A stretch of 64,000 bases of DNA from Dryocola sp031988645 (GCF_051307045.1 NZ_CP150452.1:3410001-3474000), one strand, 5' to 3'. Shown: positions 37,027 through 46,923, counted from the stretch's first letter. The notes: a model not told the origin generated them from the sequence alone. A program made the numbers and translations.

Positions 37027-38166
37027 ATGGCCCAAGTAATTAATACTAACTCCCTGAGCCTGGTTGCACAGAATAACCTGAACAAATCTCAGTCCGCTCT
37101 GGGAACTTCTATTCAACGTCTGTCCTCCGGCATGCGTATCAACAGCGCAAAAGACGATGCCGCAGGCCAGGCGATCAGCAACCGCTTCACCGCTAACATC
37201 ACCGGTCTGACTCAGGCTTCCCGTAACGCCAACGACGGTATCTCCATTGCGCAGACCACCGAAGGCGCGCTGAACGAAGTCAACGACAACCTGCAGAATA
37301 TTCGTCGTCTGACCGTACAGGCACAGAACGGCACCAACTCCGAGTCTGACCGCAAGTCCATCCAGGATGAAATCGACGCGCGTCTGGCTGAGATCAACCG
37401 CATCTCCGAACAGACCGAGTTCAACGGCGTGAAGGTACTGAGCAAAGACCAGACCCTGAGCATCCAGGTAGGTTCTAACGATGGCCAGACTATCGATATC
37501 GCGTTAAGCGAAACAAGCGCTGCGACTCTGGGTATGGACGGCTTTAAAATCAGCGGCGGCATGGAAAGTGCTTCAGCAGGTAATACTGTTACCGCTGAAG
37601 GCGACACAGCCAGCTGGACCCTGACCGCAGACGACATCGCAGCGATGAAAGAGGAAGCATTTGGCGTCGGTGGCGAAGGTGACATCTTCAAGTATACGGA
37701 CGAAGACGGTAATACTTCCCTTATCGCGGTAGGTAAACAGTCAGATGGCACAGAAGTGTCAACCTATATGACGGCCACCACTACTGATGCCGACGGTGAC
37801 GGTGACGGCGATCCTACTACTAATCCAGGAGATGTGAGTGTAGCCTTCACCAAAGGTGCTGATGTTGACGTTGATACGCTGTCCGGTAAAACTGCCGATC
37901 CGCTGGCTACCATCGATGCGGCAATGGCTAAGGTTGACGAAATGCGTTCCGGCCTGGGTGCAACCCAGAACCGTTTCGCCTCTGTAATCAGCAACCTGAA
38001 CAGCACCGTAAACAACCTGAGCGAATCCCGTTCCCGTATCCTGGACGCCGACTTCGCTTCTGAAGTTTCTGAAATGAGCCGTGCGAACATCCTGCAGTCT
38101 GCCGGTATCAGCGTACTGGCCCAGGCAAACCAGGTTCCACAGAACGTTCTGTCCCTGCTGCGTTAA
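37027..38166 (+). CDS. fliC: Flagellin FliC
   Basis: Filament subunit, 379 aa from the ATG at 37027 (AGAGGA eight bases upstream). The N-terminal D0/D1 part (AQVINTNSLSLVAQNNLNKS) and C-terminal D1/D0 part (ending NQVPQNVLSLLR) are of the enteric type. The TLR5-contact segment near residue 90 (LQNIRRLTVQAQNG) is present. The central exposed domain is short and holds an Asp/Gly-rich stretch TDADGDGDGDP. Only one flagellin gene is present and no flagellin methylase (fliB) is nearby. Confidence 0.97.
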   Translation: MAQVINTNSLSLVAQNNLNKSQSALGTSIQRLSSGMRINSAKDDAAGQAISNRFTANITGLTQASRNANDGISIAQTTEGALNEVNDNLQNIRRLTVQAQNGTNSESDRKSIQDEIDARLAEINRISEQTEFNGVKVLSKDQTLSIQVGSNDGQTIDIALSETSAATLGMDGFKISGGMESASAGNTVTAEGDTASWTLTADDIAAMKEEAFGVGGEGDIFKYTDEDGNTSLIAVGKQSDGTEVSTYMTATTTDADGDGDGDPTTNPGDVSVAFTKGADVDVDTLSGKTADPLATIDAAMAKVDEMRSGLGATQNRFASVISNLNSTVNNLSESRSRILDADFASEVSEMSRANILQSAGISVLAQANQVPQNVLSLLR

Positions 38167-38185
38167 TTTTTTAACCCGCCAGGCG

Positions 38186-38215
38186 AACCCGGCTCGTTTT
38201 CGAGCCGGGTTTTTT
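38186..38215 (+). terminator. Rho-independent terminator of fliC
   Basis: AACCCGGCTCG-TTTT-CGAGCCGGGTT followed by TTTTT, an 11-bp stem 20 bases after the fliC stop. Confidence 0.92.
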
Positions 38216-38419
38216 CTATTATCCTGCCGGTAATCATTTAAATAACCCCGTTTATAGCCGCTTATCCTCTTATTAACGCGTTGTACAAAAAGCATTCCAA
38301 ACCATATAATACAAAGCGTTAACCAGCCGGCCGCGTATACATCAGGTAACATCTCCGTTATTTTACCGGCGGCTTCATTCTCTGCATAACGCCATTAATG
38401 CTGGCGCGGGGACATCAAT

Positions 38420-39244
38420 ATGCTGCCACCCTATCTTTGGGCCGCTAACAAATTTAACGCTGCGCTAAAAAAAGTTCACCGCCCGGCGGACGCCCACACG
38501 GATAAATTAAAAATATGGCTGACAATGGAAGCCTGCCCCTATATTCAGCCGATTATCTGTTCGGTCACCCGCCGTTTAATAGGGGCGGAGGTATTACTCT
38601 ATTTCAAAGATAAAGCGGGGAATTTTTCTGCCGCCGATGCAATAATCAATAATGAGGCCTTTGAGAGTTTTACCGTTAAATTGATCGATGACATCCAGCG
38701 CTGTTTTTATCCGCTGCGCAGTAAGCTGCCGCCGGGTTTCTTTTTCACCTTCAATATCAGCGCCAGCCAGATTACCCACCGCGAACTGCAAGCCTCGGCC
38801 TGCGTTTTCGCCGACAGCTTTAATATGATGTTTGAAGTCAACGAGCGATCCATTAACGAGGTGGAAGAGCCGATGTTGCGCGGCCTGCAGGAGATGAGGG
38901 ACGCGGGCATTCAGTTTGCCATCGATGATTTCGGCGCCGGCTGCTCGGGCCTGAAGTACCTGGAGAATATGGGCTTTTGCATGCTGAAGCTCAACCGCGA
39001 CCTTACCCTTACTCATCAGGGCGAGCCTGTCTATAAGAAGACGCTGTCGGCGCTGTCGGGTCTTGCCATTATGCTGGGCATCAGGCTGGGGGCCGAAGGC
39101 GTAGAAAGTGAGAATCAGGCGCGCTGCCTGACCGAACGGGGCATTAATTTATTGCAGGGAGGCCATTATTCCCGGCCGCTGCCGATGAAGAATTTTATCC
39201 TGCACTATATTCTTCAGGCGCAAGAGAAGCTGTTGCCGCTATGA
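38420..39244 (+). CDS. Stand-alone EAL-domain protein
   Basis: 274 aa, cytosolic, a single EAL domain with no GGDEF, PAS or membrane segment. Catalytic-type positions: EVL for EAL (57-59), FNIS (111-114), E139/E142, DDFGAG (169-174), K190, EGVE (216-219), QGG (236-238). Most c-di-GMP/metal residues are kept, but the KxD motif reads KLN (D192 to N). It may be a weak phosphodiesterase or, like YdiV/RflP, a non-catalytic regulator of FlhDC. It lies between fliC (terminated upstream) and convergent cheW, so its own promoter is expected. Confidence 0.85.
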   Translation: MLPPYLWAANKFNAALKKVHRPADAHTDKLKIWLTMEACPYIQPIICSVTRRLIGAEVLLYFKDKAGNFSAADAIINNEAFESFTVKLIDDIQRCFYPLRSKLPPGFFFTFNISASQITHRELQASACVFADSFNMMFEVNERSINEVEEPMLRGLQEMRDAGIQFAIDDFGAGCSGLKYLENMGFCMLKLNRDLTLTHQGEPVYKKTLSALSGLAIMLGIRLGAEGVESENQARCLTERGINLLQGGHYSRPLPMKNFILHYILQAQEKLLPL

Positions 39245-39277
39245 TTACCGCGAGGCTTGCTGATTAACCATAGAAAT

Positions 39278-39312
39278 AAAAAAAGCCTGTCGTTAATCAT
39301 CCACGACAGGCT
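39278..39312 (-). terminator. Rho-independent terminator of the cheW operon
   Basis: Minus strand AGCCTGTCGT...ACGACAGGCT then TTTTTTT; 10-bp stem, 20 bases after the cheW stop. Confidence 0.88.
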
Positions 39313-39332
39313 CTGGATACGGCTGCTGATTT

Positions 39333-39839
39333 TTAGTCGTGCACGCCTTCTACTATTTTCTCAACCAGCTCCATCTCTTCGCTGTTTAACAGCTTTTCGA
39401 TATCCACTAAGATCAACATACGCTCATCGATGGTGCCCAGCCCCAGCAGATATTCGGTTGAAAGCGTGACCGAGAAATCCGGTGCCGGCCTGATCTGCGC
39501 GCTATTTAGTGAAATAACGTCGGAGACGCCGTCAACGATAACCCCCACCACGCGGTCGGCGAAGCTCAGGATAATAATGACGGTGTTGGCGTTAAATTCG
39601 GTGACCTGCAAATCAAACTTCACGCGTAAATCGACAATCGGCACGATAACGCCGCGTAAATTTGTTACCCCAAGAATAAAGTCCGGCGTATTAGCGATGC
39701 GCGTTACGCGATCGTAGCCGCGGATTTCCTGAACCTTGAGGATTTCAATACCGTATTCTTCTTCGCCGAGGGTAAAGACGAGGTATTCCTGTCCGATATT
39801 CTTTTCGTCAAACTGTTTTTCTGATGCTGAGATATTCAT
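39333..39839 (-). CDS. cheW: Chemotaxis coupling protein CheW
   Basis: Links receptors to CheA in the signalling array. 168 aa (E. coli 167). Conserved blocks EYLVFTLGEEEYGIEILKVQ, NLRGVIVPIVDLR and VDGVSDVI. Start overlaps the cheA stop (ATGA). Last gene of the motA-motB-cheA-cheW run. Confidence 0.97.
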   Translation of the reverse strand: MNISASEKQFDEKNIGQEYLVFTLGEEEYGIEILKVQEIRGYDRVTRIANTPDFILGVTNLRGVIVPIVDLRVKFDLQVTEFNANTVIIILSFADRVVGVIVDGVSDVISLNSAQIRPAPDFSVTLSTEYLLGLGTIDERMLILVDIEKLLNSEEMELVEKIVEGVHD

Positions 39840-41879
39840 TCGATCACCTTCAACTGACTCAACACTACGTTGTCGTTATTAATCAATCGCTTGTTTTTGC
39901 ACAGCGAGACCAGTGCCGCAACATCCAGAATCAGCGCTACGCTGCCGTCGCCAAGGATAGTTGCCGCTGAGATACCCGGAACTTTGCGGTAGTTCAGTTC
40001 GAGGTTTTTAACCACCACCTGATGCTGGCCAATCAGCTGATCGACCAGCAGCGCATAGCGGTTGCCCGCACTTTGCAGGATGACTGCGACTCCTTCGCTG
40101 GCCTCAAGGGCATCGCTATTGATGTCGAAAATTTGATACAGCTCGATAAGCGGCATGTATTCGCCGCGCACCTGCAGCATCAGCTCGTTGCCGGCCCATG
40201 CGGTAAAGCTCGTTTTTAGAAGGCTTCAGCGACTCCATCACGGTGCTAAGCGGCAGCACATAAATTTCGTCGCCCACCTTCACCGACATGCCGTCAAGAA
40301 TGGCGAGGGTCAAAGGCAGGATAATACGGATGGTGGAGCCCTTATCCTGTTCGGATTTAATCTCCACGTGGCCGCCCATTTCCTGGATATTTCTTCGTAC
40401 CACGTCCATGCCGACGCCGCGTCCGGAAACGTCGGTGACCTTCTCGGCCGTCGAGAAGCCGGCGGCAAAGATCAGCATCCAGACTTCTTCGTCGCTCATG
40501 TTATCGCTCAGCGCCATGCCCTGTGATTTGGCGCGCGCGAGAATTCGCTCACGGTTAAGCCCTGCGCCATCGTCAATCACTTCAATGACGATGTTGCCGC
40601 CGTGATGCTCCGCGGAAAGAATCAGATTGCCTTTTTCAGGCTTGCCCTTCGCCCGGCGAATGTCCGCCGGCTCAATGCCGTGGTCGAGGCTGTTGCGCAC
40701 CAGGTGCGTGAGCGGATCGATAATCCTTTCGATAAGGCTCTTATCCAGCTCCGCCGAGCCGCCTTTTAAGGTCAGCTCCACTTCTTTATTAAGCTTACCG
40801 GCAAGGTCATGCACCAGGCGCGGGAAGCGGCTAAAGACGTATTCCATCGGCATCATACGAATCGACATGACCGATTCCTGCAGGTCGCGCGCGTTGCGGC
40901 TCATCTGGCCGATGGTGCTGATTAGGGTGTCGTGAACGGCCGGGTCGAGGGTGCCTGAAAGCTGCGACAGCATCGCCTGGGTGATGATCAGCTCGCCGAC
41001 CTGGTTGATTATCTGATCGACCTTCTCCACCGCCACGCGAATACTGCTGCTGGCCTCCGTGCTCGGCGTTCTGGCCGCGGGCTTGGGTCTGGACACCGCG
41101 GTTTTCGTCGGCTGGACGCTGACTTCGGTCGCCTTTTCCATCACGGTCGGTAAAGCTGTTTCACCGCTTTCGACAACGGCCGGGGCGGCCGGGGCGACGG
41201 CTTCCGCGATCTCAATTTGCTCAGGCTCCAGCACAAAACACAGAACGGCGAAAATATCGTCCCGGGAAGTCGTGGTGCGTAACTGCGCTACCACTTTATC
41301 CCCGCTAAGCTCATGGCCTTCCAGCTCGCCGAGGTTTTCCAGCTCTTCGAGCAAAACCTTGCCTTCCGACTCTTTAAGACCGCTAAGCGTAATTTTCAGT
41401 AGCGGCTGCGCTTTTTCTGCGTCCGCGGCCGGCTCAGCCTGGGCCGGCACGGCCGCGGCCGGAGCCAGCGCCGTTCCGCCCTCCTTGTGGGCTTTGGCCT
41501 CAAGCGCTATCTGGCGCAGAGCATCACAGATGTAGCGAAAGCTTTCCTGGTCGGGTTCCTGAGATGATTTATACGCATCCAGCTGCTCTTGCATAATGTC
41601 CTTACTCTCCAGAAACAGGTTGATGATATCGCTGTTTAAAGGAAGCTCCCCACAACGGGCATCATCCAGTAAATTCTCCATTAAGTGTGTGGTTTCCTGT
41701 AACACGCTAAAACCGAACGTTCCGGCCCCGCCTTTTATGGAATGCGCCGCACGAAAAATCGCATTCATCATTTCCTTGTCGGGGCAGGTACAGTCCAGCT
41801 CTAGAAGATGCCGCTCCATATCAGCCAGTAATTCATCTGCTTCGGCAAAGAAAGTTTGATAAAAATCACTTACGTCCAT
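39836..41879 (-). CDS. cheA: Chemotaxis histidine kinase CheA (frameshift at GGCC)
   Basis: Central kinase of chemotaxis. Phospho-accepting His46 in FRAAHSIKGGAGTFGF, then a P2 domain, dimerisation, ATP-binding (DDGAGLNRERILA, GRGVGMDVV) and a CheW-like P5 domain. An extra base in GGCCC (40193-40197) breaks the P5 domain; removing it reads NELMLQVRGEYMPLI through to the end, 680 aa. The ATG at 41879 is chosen over a TTG at 41888 by homology. Overlaps motB by 14 bases. Confidence 0.95.
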
Positions 41880-42843
41880 CTTGCTCAACCTTCTCCTGGT
41901 TTAGTGTTGCGGGTTCCGTTTGCACAATTTTTCCCCCCGCCGGGGAGGCCATCGCCTTAAGCTGTGCTTCTATCTGCTCTTTATGCTGCGCAGGCGAAGT
42001 CGTACCCCGCGAGAGGTATTCATGCCTGATGCTTTTCTCTTTTTCCTGGCTTAGTACCAGAATGCTGATGCGTCGATTAGACGGATCCGTGGGCCGGGTG
42101 TTTTCCAGCACCATAATGTCCGCCGTTCCCGTCACGCGCATGAACTTGTCTGACGCAAGCCCTGCGGCGACCAGCGTGCGGCGGGAGGCGTTAGCGCGGT
42201 CCGCGGAAAGCTCCCAGTTGCTGTACCCCACGCCGCCGCCGGGATACGGCAGGGAATCGGTGTGCCCGGTAAGGCTAAGGTGATTGGGCAAATCGTTGAG
42301 CACCGGCGCCAGACTCTCGAGGATGCCGCGCATGTAGGGTTCCAGCTGCACGCCGCCGACCCGGAACATGGGCCTGTCCTGGCTGTCGAGAATTTGAATC
42401 AAAAGCCCATCCTCGGTGAGCGACAGCCGCAGGTTGGAGGCGAAATTGCTCAGCCGCGGATCGTTTTTGATCAGGCTTTCCAGCTTATCCAGCGCGCGCT
42501 TCAGGTTCTGCGTACTCTTTTCGCGGTCGAGCTTTTCCAGGGTGCGCTTAAAGACTTCGCCGTCCTGCTTGATGACGTCGTCGCCTCCGCCGGGGATAAC
42601 GCTGTCGCTCAGGCTCTCTTTATTGCCCTGGCTTAGCGCGACCTTCAGCGGCATATTGAAATATTCCGCAATCTGATGGCGCTGCTGCGGCGTGGAAGAG
42701 GCCAGCAGCCACATCACCAGAAAGAAAGCCATCATCGCCGTCATGAAATCCGCATAGGCGATTTTCCACGAGCCGCCGTGATGGCCGTGCTTATGGCCTT
42801 TACGTTTGCGGACGACAATCAACGACTTATCATTTTTACTCAT
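41866..42843 (-). CDS. motB: Flagellar stator protein MotB
   Basis: Peptidoglycan-anchored half of the proton-driven stator. 325 aa: basic cytoplasmic start, one membrane helix with the proton-carrying Asp32 (AYADFMTAMMAFFLVMWLLA), plug region, and OmpA-like domain with LTGHTDSLPYP and NWELSADRANASRR. Overlaps motA by 4 bases. Confidence 0.97.
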   Translation of the reverse strand: MSKNDKSLIVVRKRKGHKHGHHGGSWKIAYADFMTAMMAFFLVMWLLASSTPQQRHQIAEYFNMPLKVALSQGNKESLSDSVIPGGGDDVIKQDGEVFKRTLEKLDREKSTQNLKRALDKLESLIKNDPRLSNFASNLRLSLTEDGLLIQILDSQDRPMFRVGGVQLEPYMRGILESLAPVLNDLPNHLSLTGHTDSLPYPGGGVGYSNWELSADRANASRRTLVAAGLASDKFMRVTGTADIMVLENTRPTDPSNRRISILVLSQEKEKSIRHEYLSRGTTSPAQHKEQIEAQLKAMASPAGGKIVQTEPATLNQEKVEQDGRK

Positions 42844-43734
42844 GAGGAACTTTCCGCAGATCCGCTAGCCGATGAAGAGGATTTCACCTGGCGCACATGC
42901 TCTTCCAGTTCAATAAAGGTAGGGCGCTCGCTGGTGAATAAAATTTTGCGGCCGAACTCAACGGCGATTTGCGGCGCGTAGCCGTTGAGGCTGGAAAGAA
43001 GCGTCATCTTGATGCACTGCAGCATCTTAATCTGCTCGCTGCTTTTCTGACGCAGGAGGGTGGGCCAGCGGCAGGACGAATCCATAGGCCAACAGTATCC
43101 CCAGGAAGGTGCCCACCATCGCATGGGCAATCAGCTCACCCAGCTCCGAAGCGGGCCTGTCCGCTGAGGCCAGCGCGTTGACCACGCCCATCACCGCAGC
43201 AACGATACCGAAAGCCGGCAGGGCGTCGCCTACGTTATTAAGGCTGCTGGCCGGGACTTCATGCTCGTGCTCGCAGGTTTCGATTTCCTCATCCATCAGC
43301 GCTTCCATCTCGAAAGCGTTCATGTTGCCGCTGACCATCAGGCGCAGATAATCAAGCACAAAGTTCATCAGCACCGAGTCTGCCAGCAGCCGGGGATAGG
43401 CGGAAAAAATAGGGCTGTTCTGCGGGTCCTCGATGTCATTTTCCAGCGCTATCATGCCGTTCTGGCGGCTTTTGTTCAGCACCAGATACAAAGCGCCGAT
43501 AAGATCCATATACAGGGCTTTGGTGTAAGACGATCCTTTCATCAGGTGCGGCAGCGACTTCATCGTGGCCTTAATGGACTTGCCATTATTGCCGACGATA
43601 AAGGCGCCGATCCCCGCCCCGCCAATAATCAGCACTTCGAGCGGTTGATATAGCGCGCCGAAATGCCCGCCGGATAAACCATATCCACCAAAGACGGTAA
43701 GGATGATTACCACATAACCAACAATGACTAACAC
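42840..43734 (-). CDS. motA: Flagellar stator protein MotA (frameshift at GGCC)
   Basis: Proton-channel and torque half of the stator, four membrane spans. As written the frame ends at 43027; an extra base in GGGCC (43062-43066 on the plus strand) causes it. Restored, the last span reads GFVLPLATLLRQKSSE and the protein is 297 aa (E. coli 295). The conserved prolines are present (DALPAFG and VLPLA). Its start is 141 bp after flhC. Confidence 0.95.
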
Positions 43735-43779
43735 ATGAACTCCTACTGAAAAAAAATCTCGATCGTACCCTTATGCAGC

Positions 43780-43808
43780 GGTTACCAGCCTTTTTCCGTA
43801 CGGTAACC
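43780..43808. repeat. Inverted repeat in the flhC-motA gap
   Basis: GGTTACC and GGTAACC, 7-bp arms separated by 15 bases, upstream of motA. It could be an attenuator hairpin or a regulator site; no T tract follows. Confidence 0.35.
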
Positions 43809-43875
43809 TTCTCATCGTTGATGACGACGTCAGGGTAGTAATATCCTTATGAGCGACCTACGGTTATCAGACGCT

Positions 43876-44421
43876 TTATGCGTTTTGCACGGCTAAGTCA
43901 TACACCTTACTTTTCTTCATGGCGCGCGATGGCGGGCTGCACAGGCTGCAGGTAAAGGGGTTCTTCGCATGTTCCCGGGAGGCCACAAACCAGCCGTGGC
44001 AGACGCAACACTCGGTGTGTTCGATCATTCCGCAATCAACAAAGCGCAGCAGGGTCCAGGCCCTGGTAAGGCCGAGCACCGGCTTCTCATCCGCGGTCGT
44101 CGGACACTGTTCCAGATAGAGACGGTAGGCTTTCACCATGGCTTCGATAGGACGGCACTCTTCCGTTTTTTGCAGATACAGGAAGATGTTATAGAACATC
44201 GAGGAGTGAATATTCTGCTCCCATGACATAAACCAGTCTTCGGAAAAAGGCAGCATTCCCTTCGGCGGCGGGCAGCCTCTGAGTTCTTTATAAAGCCTTA
44301 GCAATCTTCTACGGCTTAAGCTTGTTTCGCTTTCCAGCACCTGCATACGCGCGCCAAAGGAAATTAAAGCCATCGCGATATGGATTTCTTTAATTTCATC
44401 TAAAATGCTTTTTTCGGACAT
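43876..44421 (-). CDS. flhC: Flagellar master regulator subunit FlhC
   Basis: With FlhD forms the FlhD4C2 activator of class II flagellar promoters. 181 aa; the Zn-Cys4 cluster is visible as Cys138/Cys141 (CCVCHGWF) and Cys158/Cys161 (FTCSLCSPP). Eleven bases after flhD. Confidence 0.98.
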   Translation of the reverse strand: MSEKSILDEIKEIHIAMALISFGARMQVLESETSLSRRRLLRLYKELRGCPPPKGMLPFSEDWFMSWEQNIHSSMFYNIFLYLQKTEECRPIEAMVKAYRLYLEQCPTTADEKPVLGLTRAWTLLRFVDCGMIEHTECCVCHGWFVASREHAKNPFTCSLCSPPSRAMKKSKVYDLAVQNA

Positions 44422-44432
44422 GATCCAGACTC

Positions 44433-44771
44433 CTAGGCAGCAGGAACGCTTTCTTCCACAAGTGAATTCAGCAGATTGGTTGATAAGATGATGCCGGTAT
44501 GCATTTGCTGTAAGGCTTCAATGCGCGAGTCTTTCGTTAAGTGATCGATTACGATTTCATTATCAACACGCAGGCGGCAAATTAACTGATTCGTCGACGC
44601 CAGTTTAATCAGCTGAGGCAGAGATAATTCCTTTAAGGTATCAATCGTCGCTTCGGTCAGACCGAGACGAAAACCCGCGGCGAATTTATCCTCTCTAATT
44701 AACTGTTGTGCCAGCAGCAGATAGGACAGGTTGATATCATGAATACTTTGCAGTTGTTCATCGAGATGCAT
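44433..44771 (-). CDS. flhD: Flagellar master regulator subunit FlhD
   Basis: 112 aa, helical, with the family pattern IHDINLSYLLLAQQLIREDK and GLTEATIDTLKELSLPQLIK. Only 142 bp separate its start from the fliA stop on the same strand, far less than the long regulated leader found in E. coli; read-through from fliA is possible. Confidence 0.97.
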   Translation of the reverse strand: MHLDEQLQSIHDINLSYLLLAQQLIREDKFAAGFRLGLTEATIDTLKELSLPQLIKLASTNQLICRLRVDNEIVIDHLTKDSRIEALQQMHTGIILSTNLLNSLVEESVPAA

Positions 44772-44831
44772 TGTTTATGTTACCTATGTTATATCCACCG
44801 ATACGTAAACACGGCGCATATTGAAACAACC

Positions 44832-44851
44832 ATTACATCGAATAATGTAAT
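44832..44851. repeat. Palindrome in the fliA-flhD gap
   Basis: ATTACAT-CGAATA-ATGTAAT, 7-bp arms around six bases, 61 bp upstream of flhD. Shape fits a dimeric regulator operator; the regulator is unknown. Confidence 0.35.
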
Positions 44852-44913
44852 AGAATAATGATCAAAGATTTCCCTGATGTTAATAAAGTGATCGTAATAA
44901 GTAACTTAAAATA

Positions 44914-45636
44914 TTACCTAATTGAATCTAATCGCGCCCGTAATCTTTTTATCGCCTGGCTATGCAACTGGCTAACGCGGGTCTCCGTAATGCCCAACAA
45001 CACCCCTACCTCTTTCATGTTGAGATCTTGCTGGTAATAGAGATTTAACAATAGCTGCTCGCGTTCTGGTAGTGCGCTTATTTCATTTGATATCTGGCTA
45101 ATAAGCTTTTTAATCATCAAGCTATTTAAAGGATTTAAATTTTCATGCTGTGATTCAGGCTGCTCAAAGCCATCCGCAGACTCCTCCTGTAGCTCCTCCA
45201 GCGAATAAAGCTGACTGCTGTTTGTATCGGCCAGCATCTGCTGGTATTCGCGTATGGTGACGCCCATTTCCTTAGCCACCTCGGCTTCAGAGGCCGTCAT
45301 ACCGGTCCTTTGCTCGATTCTTTGAATAACGGCGGCAATCTCCCGGGCGTTATGGCGTACCCGCCTTGGCACCCAGTCTCTTTCACGAAGCTCATCGAGT
45401 AATGCCCAGCGTACGCGTTGGGTAATATAATTTCCCAGCGTCACGCCCTTACTGGGGTCGAAATCATCAATTGCCACCAGTAACCCAATAGAGCCCGCCT
45501 GAATAAGATCGTCAAGGTCGACGCTTGCCGGCAAACGAACCTGAAGACGAAGCGCTTCATGACGTACTAATGAACCATACTTTACCCACAGTTCATTTTT
45601 ATCTACTACGCCATTCGGGTTATAGATACCATTCAT
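44914..45636 (-). CDS. fliA: Flagellar sigma factor FliA (sigma-28)
   Basis: 240 aa sigma-70-family factor for late flagellar and chemotaxis genes. Region 2 (DLIQAGSIGLLVAIDDFDPS and YITQRVRWALLDELRERDWV), region 3, and region 4 with a HTH (MKEVGVLLGITETRVSQLHS). No fliZ follows; the next gene is flhD. Confidence 0.97.
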   Translation of the reverse strand: MNGIYNPNGVVDKNELWVKYGSLVRHEALRLQVRLPASVDLDDLIQAGSIGLLVAIDDFDPSKGVTLGNYITQRVRWALLDELRERDWVPRRVRHNAREIAAVIQRIEQRTGMTASEAEVAKEMGVTIREYQQMLADTNSSQLYSLEELQEESADGFEQPESQHENLNPLNSLMIKKLISQISNEISALPEREQLLLNLYYQQDLNMKEVGVLLGITETRVSQLHSQAIKRLRARLDSIR

Positions 45637-45999
45637 ATTTCCATTATCCCACCAACTAATAACCAGGCACGCTCGTCAAACGCCCTTAAAAAGCTGACAA
45701 GCTGAACGTTCACTATAATATGCGTTAATTATAGGATTTTTCTTTTCGGTAGGTAAAGAACAGTCAACGACCAATAATCAGTAAAAATAAGCCAGGCGCA
45801 CTTAAACAGGAAAAAAGTATAACAACATCATTCACATAAAATGTGCAATTTTTATTTTAATTAGATGACCATATAATTTCCCCATGCGGAAGTTATACTT
45901 CCGCCGGGAAGTTATGAGTCAATTATCCTATTTCAGATAATCAAACCGGCCATTAATAAATAACAATATGGCGCAGTATTTTTTACATAAAATATAATA
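45637..45999. other. fliA upstream / flgL downstream region
   Basis: 363 bp, AT-rich, no gene seen. Should hold the fliA promoter. Contains the palindrome GCGGAAGT-TAT-ACTTCCGC at 45886-45904, which may end flgL transcription. Confidence 0.55.
45886..45904. repeat. Perfect hairpin between flgL and fliA
   Basis: 8-bp arms GCGGAAGT/ACTTCCGC with a 3-base loop, about 100 bp past the flgL stop. No T tract, so terminator function is only possible. Confidence 0.45.
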
Positions 46000-46923
46000 T
46001 TAACGTAACATATTAAATATCGACATTTGCTGCATGGACTGGAAAACCATCATTGACGAGTTGAGCGCGAATTCGGTCATCTTTGATTGTGAAACGAGGC
46101 TAATCATTGAGTCCGGATCGGAACCGACCGTTTGCTGCAGGCGCGACTGCAAAGTTATCTTTTGCGTCTCCGAGCTAAAACCAAGGGACTCAATCTGCTG
46201 CAGGTTAGTACCGACCTCCGCCTGGATTTTGCCGAGGTTATCAATGCCGCGGCTAATAGAGACGTTGACGCTATCAAGGGTGCTTTGCAGCGCCTCGCGA
46301 TCGGCATCATCCACCACCGGCTGCTTGAGGGCCGCAATCGCTTTGTCCAGCGCGGCGAAAACGTCGTCCGGCGTGCCGCTCATAAAAACATCTTTGCCCG
46401 TATGCCCGACCGAGATTTCAGTGCTGTCCGCTACCTTTTGCGTCATCGCCACGTCGCCGCCGACATAGGTGCCGTCAGCCTGGAACGGGGCTTCGCCCGT
46501 CTTGTAGCCGGAGAATATATAGCGTCCGTTCTGGTTTTTGCTGTTCGCCAGATCCAGCATATTATCGCGGATACCCTGCAGCTCCGTTGCCAGAGCCTGA
46601 CGGTCGGCGTCCGAATAGGCGCCGTTACCGCCGGCCACAATCTTCTCCGACAGGTTTTTCGTCATCAGATTAGCAATAGAATTAAGCGTCGTGTCTTCCT
46701 GACCGAGAGCATCGCGGGCATATAAGCGTGCGGTATCAAACTGGGTAATGTTCGCCAGCGCATTCTGGTAAATCACCGCCTGGGACGCCCCGGCCGGATC
46801 GTCGGAAGGCTTCAGTAAAATCTGCCCTGACGACAGACGCATATACACGTCGTTACCGCTGTTCATCGCCTTAGATAAGCTATCGATGTTGCTTTGATAC
46901 ATATACTGAGTGCTTAGACGCAT
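46000..46923 (-). CDS. flgL: Hook-filament junction protein FlgL (HAP3)
   Basis: 307 aa, flagellin-like ends: N-terminus RLSTQYMYQSNIDSLSKAMN and C-terminus ending MVFQSMQQMSIFNMLR. Second junction protein between hook and filament. Follows flgK by 49 bp. Confidence 0.96.
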   Translation of the reverse strand: MRLSTQYMYQSNIDSLSKAMNSGNDVYMRLSSGQILLKPSDDPAGASQAVIYQNALANITQFDTARLYARDALGQEDTTLNSIANLMTKNLSEKIVAGGNGAYSDADRQALATELQGIRDNMLDLANSKNQNGRYIFSGYKTGEAPFQADGTYVGGDVAMTQKVADSTEISVGHTGKDVFMSGTPDDVFAALDKAIAALKQPVVDDADREALQSTLDSVNVSISRGIDNLGKIQAEVGTNLQQIESLGFSSETQKITLQSRLQQTVGSDPDSMISLVSQSKMTEFALNSSMMVFQSMQQMSIFNMLR

